Source: an uncultured Chryseolinea sp. (GTDB taxonomy: Bacteria; Bacteroidota; Bacteroidia; Cytophagales; Cyclobacteriaceae). Taken from it: 5,207 nt of DNA. The notes under the pieces were generated by a model. The model saw only the letters and a program-made list of their open reading frames with translations, did not search any database and was not told the DNA's origin. Within the stretch, counting starts at the first letter, position 1, and each line of letters opens with the position of its first letter. The position numbers and the translations under genes are program-made. Where the stretch lies: assembly GCA_946478915.1 (NCBI GenBank), contig CAMLER010000413.1, positions 1 to 5,207 on the forward strand. The letters are read 5' to 3'. Below, piece after piece: positions 1-5,207 of the stretch.

Positions 1-648
1 AAATTTGCTGGACTGGATTACAGGGGAATACCAACTTATTACGACGGCAGCGGCGAGGTAGTTTATAACTATGACCTACAGGATCGCGAGAACCTTACAG
101 ACATTTTGAAGTACGAAGGCCCGGCGGAACCCAGAGGTGCCGGTGGATTGAGCAACATTTTCAATTATAAGAATTTCTCTCTGAATGTGTTCCTGTCGTT
201 TAAGTTCGATTATAAAATACGCCTTGACGATGCCTTCAGTCCGCGATACACCGATTTTAATTCATTGTCAAAAAGTTTTGTCAATCGATGGATGGTTCCC
301 GGTGATGAAGCTTTTACAAACGTACCGGTCATTCTCGATAAACAGGTGGTCGAAGGAGGTAACGCCGATTTGCTCAGTGCCTACGATCTTTACAATAAGA
401 GTACTGTCAGGGTCGCTGACGGGGATTACCTGCGACTTAAATCAGTAAGGTTAAGCTATAACCTTCCTGGAAAGTGGTATCAGAAGATTGGAGCAACGAA
501 TGCGCAAATTTCAGTGGAGGGCCAAAATCTGATGCTGTTGTATTCAGATGAAAAACTCAATGGTCAGGACCCGGAGTTCTTTTCCGCTGGCGGTGTCGCG
601 TTACCACAACCGAGGCTGATCACCACTTCAATTATTTTGGGCTTTTAG
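1..648 (+). CDS. SusC/RagA-family TonB-dependent outer-membrane transporter, C-terminal part (5' end outside window)
   Basis: This is the last 215 codons of a SusC/RagA-type transporter, the outer-membrane beta-barrel that imports oligomeric nutrients using TonB energy. The frame is open from base 1, so the gene begins upstream; the TTG at 106 lies inside the barrel and is not a start. Visible hallmarks are a GGLSNIFNYKNFSLNVFLSF segment at about residues 48-67 of the fragment, which matches the 'G..N.f.yk.fsl' barrel strands. VADGDYLRLKSVRLSYNLP (about 138-156) is a highly typical SusC motif. It is followed by a GQNLMLLY strand and an end in ...ITTSIILGF, with the terminal aromatic residue expected of an outer-membrane barrel. 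Full family members are usually around 1000 residues, so roughly four fifths is missing, including the plug and carboxypeptidase-like N-terminal domains. The SusD gene follows within 11 bases. Family assignment is firm; the substrate cannot be read from this fragment. Confidence 0.96.
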   Translation, partial: KFAGLDYRGIPTYYDGSGEVVYNYDLQDRENLTDILKYEGPAEPRGAGGLSNIFNYKNFSLNVFLSFKFDYKIRLDDAFSPRYTDFNSLSKSFVNRWMVPGDEAFTNVPVILDKQVVEGGNADLLSAYDLYNKSTVRVADGDYLRLKSVRLSYNLPGKWYQKIGATNAQISVEGQNLMLLYSDEKLNGQDPEFFSAGGVALPQPRLITTSIILGF

Positions 649-659
649 ATGTGCAGAAT

Positions 660-2105
660 ATGAGAAAGTATTTTATTACAACTTGCCTTACAACGCTACT
701 GATACTGGGTGGGTGTGACAAATACCTTGAGGAGACACCTGATAATCGGGTTGAATTGAACACGCCACAGAAAGCAGCGCAACTTTTGACCAATGCGTAC
801 TCGAGTGCCGGGTATATTTTTACGGAATGGATGGGCGACAATGTTGCATTCACTACCGGAACGTTCAAGCAGCCGGAGCACAATCAGGCCTATGAATGGG
901 AAGAATCGACTGCAATTTCGCAAGACACACCCTCCTATTTCTGGACCACTACATACGATGCAATTGCACACTCCAATGAAGTGCTTGCTGTGATCGATAA
1001 TCTGCCCGGCGACCGCGCGTTAAAAGATGCTGTCAAAGGCGAGGCGCTTCTTACACGGGCATATGGCCATTTTATGCTTGTAAACCTTTTCGCTAAGGAT
1101 TACAACCCGGAGACAGCTGCACAAGATCTGGGTATCCCTTACGTAAACGAGCCCGAAACTGAATTTGTAAAACAATATCAGCGACATACCATTGAGGAAG
1201 TTTATGACTTCATTGAAGCCGATCTCGAGGAAGGTCTCGACCTGGTGGATAGCCGTTTTTACGCGAACTCCGGTAAGTATCACTTCACAGAAAATGCGGC
1301 GCTCGCATTTGCCGCAAGGTTCTATTTGTTCAAAGAAGACTGGGACAATTGTATTAAATACAGCTCCCAAATGTTAGGGGCGGACCCCGTCGAATTCATA
1401 AAAGATATTCCGGAAATCATTGAGACAAAAGAAAACACGGATGATTTTGTAAGGTTGATTACGTCACCAAATGATCAAAGCAACTTGCTATTGATACGCA
1501 ATGTCACCAATGCCGTTGTAAGCGTTGGTTACTGGCCCGATGAAAACTTGCTCGATTTTATTTTTGAAAGCAATCCCTGGGGCGCGGAAGATATCCGTAT
1601 CAGCAATGAATACCCGATATATGTTTTCGGTACCAATGGTTTGGGTTTGGCAAAATTTGAATTTCTTTTCGAGCGATCCAGCCTTACCTCCAACGTCGGG
1701 TTGAATTACACGATCATTTCGGCATTCCGAGGTGATGAAGTAATATTGAGCAGAGCTGAAAGTTACGCGCAAAAGAATCAGCTCGACCTTGCTATGGCGG
1801 ATATGCAGTTATATATCAGTAAGAGGTATGACGGCAATCCACCCCTAACGCTGTCGCTATTGCGCGCCTATTATGGTACAACCAACAACCAGCTGGCAAT
1901 GCTCGGTTTCATACTGGATGAAAGACGAAAGGAGTTTATTCATGAAGGCTTGCGTTGGTTTGACATTAAACGATATTCAATTCCAGTCGACCATATGCTG
2001 GGAGATGGAAGTATTATAACACTGGAGGCCGATGACTTGAGAAAAGTTATTCAAATACCGCAGACTGCAACTGATGTAGGAGGTTTAGAACCAAATCCGA
2101 GATGA
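660..2105 (+). CDS. SusD/RagB-family nutrient-binding outer-membrane lipoprotein
   Basis: This 481-residue protein is the SusD-type lid lipoprotein that covers the SusC barrel and captures substrate at the cell surface. MRKYFITT starts a short hydrophobic signal ending in the lipobox LGGC with lipidation Cys19; CDKYLEE after it is typical of SusD proteins. The N-terminal half is rich in helices expected of the TPR-like scaffold (for example KGEALLTRAYGHFMLVNLF, about 126-144). The C-terminal part has RGDEVILSRAES (about 357-368) and DERRKEFIHEGLRWFDIKR (about 420-438), both strong family signatures, and the protein ends in an IPQT...LEPNPR tail. Length is normal for the family. I chose ATG 660 over the in-frame GTG at 651 because the signal peptide is complete from it; no Shine-Dalgarno sequence decides the matter. 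The stop overlaps the next start by four bases. The ligand is unknown: SusD proteins diverge in their binding surface. Confidence 0.96.
   Translation: MRKYFITTCLTTLLILGGCDKYLEETPDNRVELNTPQKAAQLLTNAYSSAGYIFTEWMGDNVAFTTGTFKQPEHNQAYEWEESTAISQDTPSYFWTTTYDAIAHSNEVLAVIDNLPGDRALKDAVKGEALLTRAYGHFMLVNLFAKDYNPETAAQDLGIPYVNEPETEFVKQYQRHTIEEVYDFIEADLEEGLDLVDSRFYANSGKYHFTENAALAFAARFYLFKEDWDNCIKYSSQMLGADPVEFIKDIPEIIETKENTDDFVRLITSPNDQSNLLLIRNVTNAVVSVGYWPDENLLDFIFESNPWGAEDIRISNEYPIYVFGTNGLGLAKFEFLFERSSLTSNVGLNYTIISAFRGDEVILSRAESYAQKNQLDLAMADMQLYISKRYDGNPPLTLSLLRAYYGTTNNQLAMLGFILDERRKEFIHEGLRWFDIKRYSIPVDHMLGDGSIITLEADDLRKVIQIPQTATDVGGLEPNPR
2102..2105 (+). promoter_or_regulatory. ATGA stop/start overlap (likely translational coupling)
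   Basis: The ATG of the zinc lipoprotein gene (2102-2104) overlaps the TGA that ends the SusD gene (2103-2105). No ribosome-binding site lies at normal spacing; the AGGAGGT at 2078-2084 is about 17 bases away and encodes part of SusD. Re-initiation by ribosomes finishing SusD is therefore the likely way the second gene is started. The overlap is seen directly; the coupling is inferred. Confidence 0.7.
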
Positions 2106-2989
2106 GAACGAGTATGGTACAATGGATTCAAAACCGCATATCAATCTTATTGATATCCGCGATGCTGGTTGCAACGTCATGTTATGACGATGAAAGCGTA
2201 ACCAGTCCGGTAAAAACAGTAACGCCATCGGAGGATCCGATCGACATCTTTATTCAAACAAATTTCGTAGATAAATACGGTGTAGCTGTTCGTTATAAAT
2301 TCATCGACAGGTACATCGATCAAAACAAAAGGGTTGCACCAGTAAAAAGGGAATTAGTTGAACCCATGCTCAATTTCCTTACTCAATTCTGGGTTGAGCC
2401 TTTTATCAACGTTCCGAATGGCAGAAGGTTTTTTGAACGCCATGTGCCCGCCGAAGTAATCTTCATTGGATCGCCTATTTTTAACGACGACGGTACTGTT
2501 ACCCTTGGCCTTGCCGACGCAGGTGCCCGCATTACACTTACTGAAGTAAACCAAATCGATATTGAGAACCAAGACTGGATTCTCCGTCAACTCGGAACAA
2601 TCTATCATGAGTTTGCGCACATCGTTCATCAACGCTACAATCTTCCCACCGGGTTCCAGCAGATATCGCCGGATGGCTATACATCGGCAGGCTCATGGTA
2701 CAACATCAGTGAAGAAGAGGCCCTTCGGAGAGGATTTGTTTCGCCTTATGCCACAAGCAGCTTCAATGAGGATTTTGCCGAAATGGCCGCGTACATATTA
2801 TTCGATCCAACCTTTTACGAAACTTATATTGACGAAGAACCGAACTGTACCACTTCTGATTGTGAAGCCCGAAACGAAGGAAGAGGCAGGCTGAGAACCA
2901 AGTATAACTCAGTATTATCACATTACTTACAAGTAACCGGCGTTGATCTGCTGGAGGTAAGGGCAATTGTTCAAGACCGACTAAACTGA
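2102..2989 (+). CDS. Substrate import-associated zinc metallohydrolase lipoprotein (HExxH putative metallopeptidase)
   Basis: This 295-residue lipoprotein resembles the family found beside SusC/SusD pairs and described as a substrate import-associated zinc metallohydrolase or putative zinc-binding metallopeptidase. A signal segment (ISILLISAMLVATSC) ends at lipidation Cys27, followed by acidic YDDES. The zinc motif is HEFAH at 169-173 within GTIYHEFAHIVHQ: His169 and His173 would bind zinc and Glu170 would be the catalytic base. A second conserved-looking block, NEDFAEMAAYIL (222-233), probably supplies the third ligand, Glu223 or Glu227, in gluzincin fashion. Residues 264-295 (LRTKYN...VQDRLN) form the helical tail common in the family. 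A CTTSDC pair (Cys249, Cys254) could form a disulfide. Start 2102 is favoured by the ATGA overlap; Met5 at 2114 would also give a full signal. The true substrate, peptide bond or otherwise, is unknown; hydrolase activity is inferred from the motif. Confidence 0.9.
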   Translation: MRTSMVQWIQNRISILLISAMLVATSCYDDESVTSPVKTVTPSEDPIDIFIQTNFVDKYGVAVRYKFIDRYIDQNKRVAPVKRELVEPMLNFLTQFWVEPFINVPNGRRFFERHVPAEVIFIGSPIFNDDGTVTLGLADAGARITLTEVNQIDIENQDWILRQLGTIYHEFAHIVHQRYNLPTGFQQISPDGYTSAGSWYNISEEEALRRGFVSPYATSSFNEDFAEMAAYILFDPTFYETYIDEEPNCTTSDCEARNEGRGRLRTKYNSVLSHYLQVTGVDLLEVRAIVQDRLN

Positions 2990-2991
2990 TG
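2987..2991 (+). promoter_or_regulatory. TGATG stop/start overlap (likely translational coupling)
   Basis: The TGA ending the zinc lipoprotein gene (2987-2989) shares one base with the ATG of the DUF4302 gene (2989-2991). No Shine-Dalgarno sequence lies close by; GGAGG at 2953-2957 is over 30 bases upstream. Together with the ATGA junction at 2102, this suggests the SusD, zinc lipoprotein and DUF4302 genes are made from one message at linked rates. Confidence 0.7.
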
Positions 2992-4350
2992 AGGAAAGCG
3001 TTTCACATAATCTGGATATTGATCATCGCAATGACCTCGTGCAAGAACGACGATGACGTGGCGATTTTTGAAAAGTCGGCAGATGAAAGGGCGGCGGAAG
3101 CTATCGCCAATCTGAAACAGGAGCTGATCGCCCCCGCTAACGGATGGATAATTAAGTATCGTCCGGAATCAGAATCCGGATCTTTTTATACCCTGATGAA
3201 ATTTAATGAAGATAATACGGTGAATATCAAAAGCGATGTTGGCTATAATGACGGAGAATTTTTTGATGCAACGGTAACCTATCGAATAGACAATTCTCTT
3301 GGGCTAGAGCTTATCATTGAAAGCTATTCGTTCTTTAGTTTCATGGTTGAGCAAGGACAAGCTGCTTTTCAGGCAGAGTACGAATTTAACTTTGTAAATA
3401 AAACACCTGATGATGCCTTAGTCTTTAACAGTAAAACAGATACCGGCACGCCGACCATTCTGTTATTTGAGCCCGCGTCACCTAGCGACAATAGTTTGCT
3501 GGGTCAGACCGTTTCCACCAATATTTCGATCATGGCCGATGACTTCGATAAGTTTACGGCATCCCTTAACCTGACATTTGAAGATCGTGATTTGATCTTA
3601 TACGTTGCTCTAAATGATTTCGAAAGAACGTTAAGTATAACTGCTGCTTCGCGAAAGATAAACAGGCAAATCACACAGGATGTAAACTTCAATTCGCCAT
3701 ACATATTCAAGGGAGATTCCATTGTGTTTGATCAAACATTTAGTGCTAACGTCCTGGGAAATAACATCGTCATAAAAGGAATAAATTTCACAACCTTTAG
3801 CGAGAGTTCCCTGGAGATCTGCGCTGAACCGATCACACTTCATTCGTATGCGGGAACTACTTCGGCCAACGACAAAGTGATCCTGTCAACAGGATTGCTG
3901 GATGCAAGCGGAAAGAATTTTGCACAGTCTTCAGACTTTTTCATTGCACCCAACGAGAATATATTTAATAATGGATTCAGGGTTTTTCAACAAATCGAAC
4001 AAGACATCTCCGGCGCACTGGCTATGCAATTGTATTACAACTATAACGACGGTAGTGGCACTCCTTTTTATGCAATTGGGTTTCTAATTCAAAACCCTGA
4101 TGCAACCACCACTTTTGCCTTGCGCGAGTTTACGCCGACGTTAACGGACAATCACATCGTTTTTAATTTTGCTCCCGACATTTCCATCTTCGGAAATCAA
4201 AACACACCTGCAAACACCGAAAACGTAAACATTTATTTGGATGCCCTTACGCAGGGAGATAACACCTATGTGTTCGAATATGCGGATAACCTGTATGAGT
4301 TTTACAATCCCTGTACGGGGTGGAGTTTTGTCTTTTTTGGTGTTAACTGA
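2989..4350 (+). CDS. DUF4302-type lipoprotein, unknown function
   Basis: This 453-residue protein looks like a DUF4302 family member, a Bacteroidota lipoprotein group often encoded beside SusC/SusD and the HExxH lipoprotein; its biochemical role is not known. The signal IIWILIIAMTSC gives lipidation Cys18, then KNDDD, a strongly acidic start consistent with surface export. The diagnostic region is SADERAAEAIANLKQELIAP (30-49) followed by NGWIIKYRPE (51-60), which matches the 'S..eR..eai.....L.sa.nGW...y.P' opening of the family. The rest is predominantly alternating short strands with polar turns, suggesting a beta-sandwich protein without membrane segments after the signal. Cys278 and Cys442 are the only cysteines after the lipidated one and could pair. 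Length is close to what I expect for the family. It overlaps the upstream stop by one base, so it probably works at the surface with the SusCD complex, perhaps as an accessory binding protein. That role is inference. Confidence 0.86.
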   Translation: MRKAFHIIWILIIAMTSCKNDDDVAIFEKSADERAAEAIANLKQELIAPANGWIIKYRPESESGSFYTLMKFNEDNTVNIKSDVGYNDGEFFDATVTYRIDNSLGLELIIESYSFFSFMVEQGQAAFQAEYEFNFVNKTPDDALVFNSKTDTGTPTILLFEPASPSDNSLLGQTVSTNISIMADDFDKFTASLNLTFEDRDLILYVALNDFERTLSITAASRKINRQITQDVNFNSPYIFKGDSIVFDQTFSANVLGNNIVIKGINFTTFSESSLEICAEPITLHSYAGTTSANDKVILSTGLLDASGKNFAQSSDFFIAPNENIFNNGFRVFQQIEQDISGALAMQLYYNYNDGSGTPFYAIGFLIQNPDATTTFALREFTPTLTDNHIVFNFAPDISIFGNQNTPANTENVNIYLDALTQGDNTYVFEYADNLYEFYNPCTGWSFVFFGVN

Positions 4351-4444
4351 GGTTTCAAGTGAAAAAATTTCAGATCCCAAAACGATTTAGCGAGCAATTA
4401 TCAGTATCTTATACATACGAAACAACTATACTAACTATACGGTC
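4351..4444 (+). other. 94-base intergenic region before the Calx-beta gene
   Basis: This is the only gap of note in the window. It is A+T-rich and encodes nothing I can support. The left end holds alternating TTTCA and TGAAA words (4353-4357, 4360-4364, 4368-4372) that could form only small, weak hairpins and do not make a convincing terminator. TATCTTAT at 4405-4412 partly resembles the Bacteroidota -7 element (TAnnTTTG), but no TTTG-type -33 box lies at the right spacing, so a promoter is not established. The last 20 bases contain a short direct repeat and no Shine-Dalgarno sequence, as is normal for A-rich Bacteroidota leaders. The region could be a simple spacer within the operon or could hold a separate start signal. 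Confidence 0.5.
4425..4440 (+). repeat. Short tandem direct repeat ACTATAC-TA-ACTATAC
   Basis: Two exact copies of ACTATAC (4425-4431 and 4434-4440) are separated by TA, giving a 9-base period. They end four bases before the ATG of the Calx-beta gene. The repeat is seen directly. It may be chance in A+T-rich DNA, part of an unstructured ribosome-landing leader, or a small protein-binding site. Confidence 0.45.
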
Positions 4445-5207
4445 ATGCAAAAATTTACGCTTTCGATCTGCTCAGTGTGCGCGCTAATTGTCCTTGGTCT
4501 TTCTTCGTGTAAGGATGATGATGAGCCATTTGTGAAACCCAAGCTTTCTGTCGCAACTGAAACAGTAACGATTGGCGAGGGCGGTGGAACAGCCGAAGTT
4601 GAGATCGTATTAGACAAAGCGGCTCCAACTGACATAACTGTGGAGTACACCTTGGGTGGGACTGCGGTCTCCCCTGCCGATTACAGTGTCGTTGGCACCG
4701 AAGGCGAGATTGATATTCCACAAGGGCAAACCAGCGCCACTATCGAAATTACCATCGTTGACGATGCAAACTATGAGGGAAATGAAACAATTGAAATTGA
4801 ACTTCAGGATGTTAATAGCGACGACATTGAAATAACAAACGACGACGAAGCCGTGATAACCATTACGGAAAACGACTCACAGGTTGAAGCCACAATGGAA
4901 ACAGCAACGGTTACCGTCAACGAAGAAGATGGTGAGGCCATTATCGTGGTCAACTTAAGTACTCCGGCAGCTCAGGCGATCACCATAAATTACACTCTCA
5001 CCGGAACGGCGCTTGATACCGTTTTTGCAGCTACGCAAACTAACCCAATCCACCCTCAATACTGGGATTATTATATTGATACTGATAATTCGGGAGAACT
5101 GGTAATCCCGCAGGGCGCGAACAAAGGTGAAATATCTGTTCAAATATTGACGGATTTTCAATTTGAAGATAGTGAAACCATTGTTATCACCCTGGATAAC
5201 GCCACGG
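4445..5207 (+). CDS. Calx-beta domain surface lipoprotein, N-terminal part (3' end outside window)
   Basis: The frame is open from ATG 4445 to the end of the window, giving 254 complete codons with no stop. The signal LSICSVCALIVLGLSSC ends at lipidation Cys22, followed by KDDDE, the acidic start expected for surface-exposed Bacteroidota lipoproteins. Two Calx-beta domains follow. The first spans about residues 34-144 with EYTLGGTAVSPADYSV (67-82), IPQGQTSATIEI (91-102), EGNETIEIEL (111-120) and a closing ITITEND (138-144). The second starts near 148 with the parallel blocks NYTLTGTA (182-189), IPQGANKGEISV (221-232) and EDSETIVITL (241-250), and is probably nearly complete at the edge. Calx-beta domains are beta-sandwiches that bind calcium through acidic loops in sodium-calcium exchangers and act as adhesion or spacer modules in bacterial surface proteins. 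The specific role here is unknown. It probably serves the upstream uptake locus, although it is separated by 94 bases. More domains may lie beyond the edge. Confidence 0.88.
   Translation, partial: MQKFTLSICSVCALIVLGLSSCKDDDEPFVKPKLSVATETVTIGEGGGTAEVEIVLDKAAPTDITVEYTLGGTAVSPADYSVVGTEGEIDIPQGQTSATIEITIVDDANYEGNETIEIELQDVNSDDIEITNDDEAVITITENDSQVEATMETATVTVNEEDGEAIIVVNLSTPAAQAITINYTLTGTALDTVFAATQTNPIHPQYWDYYIDTDNSGELVIPQGANKGEISVQILTDFQFEDSETIVITLDNAT

Noticed and set aside
106..648. A separate 180-residue gene starting at TTG 106
   Set aside because: The frame is open back to base 1 and the residues before 106 continue the SusC barrel sequence, so 106 is internal to a truncated larger gene.
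1020..1370. Minus-strand 116-codon open frame inside the SusD gene
   Set aside because: It matches no family I recognise and sits wholly opposite a strongly supported SusD coding region, so it is a chance antisense frame.
2078..2084. AGGAGGT as ribosome-binding site for the zinc lipoprotein gene
   Set aside because: It is about 17 bases from ATG 2102, too far for normal use, no in-frame start lies closer, and the bases encode part of the SusD tail. Bacteroidota also rarely rely on Shine-Dalgarno sequences.
4309..4338. Possible intrinsic terminator: CCCTGTACGGGG followed by T-runs
   Set aside because: The stem is only three to five pairs, the T-run at 4333-4338 is more than ten bases away, and the whole element lies inside the DUF4302 coding sequence before its stop.
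4353..4372. Hairpins from TTTCA/TGAAA/TTTCA words after the DUF4302 stop
   Set aside because: Arms are five A/T-rich pairs with loops of two or three bases, too weak for a terminator, and no T-run follows.
4435..4721. Minus-strand open frames opposite the Calx-beta gene
   Set aside because: They are low-complexity shadows of an acidic, repetitive coding sequence. The plus frame has a lipobox signal and two clear Calx-beta domains.

Overview
The window looks like chromosomal DNA from a member of the Bacteroidota, possibly Cytophagales or a relative at roughly mid-40s percent G+C by eye. The order is a guess. The phylum rests on a SusC/SusD outer-membrane uptake pair followed by several lipoproteins whose mature N-termini are acidic, together with start sites that lack Shine-Dalgarno sequences.

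All genes lie on the + strand. Bases 1-648 are the last 215 codons of a SusC/RagA-type TonB-dependent transporter whose 5' part lies outside the window. Bases 660-2105 encode its SusD/RagB partner lipoprotein. Bases 2102-2989 encode a lipoprotein with an HEFAH zinc site, of the type called 'substrate import-associated zinc metallohydrolase lipoprotein' or putative zinc-binding metallopeptidase. Bases 2989-4350 encode a DUF4302-type lipoprotein of unknown function. A 94-base gap (4351-4444) follows. From 4445 a lipoprotein with two Calx-beta domains runs off the right edge. This last gene is open to the end of the window, so a stop-bounded ORF search would miss it.

The first four genes are packed like one operon: 11 bases between SusC and SusD (2 if a GTG start is used), then a 4-base ATGA overlap and a 1-base TGATG overlap. 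The Calx-beta gene may be the next operon member or may have its own start signal. All four downstream products carry a lipobox near residues 18-27, and acidic residues follow the cysteine. This fits export to the cell surface, where they could sit around the SusCD transporter. No glycoside hydrolase, polysaccharide lyase or sulfatase is visible. The only enzyme candidate is the zinc protein, so a peptide or protein-derived substrate is a reasonable but unproven guess.

No tRNA, rRNA, CRISPR array, insertion sequence or convincing intrinsic terminator was seen. The gene order is a recognisable family-level arrangement and not a wholly new system. The parts with least known function are the DUF4302 protein, the substrate of the locus, and the Calx-beta protein with an insertion in its second domain.
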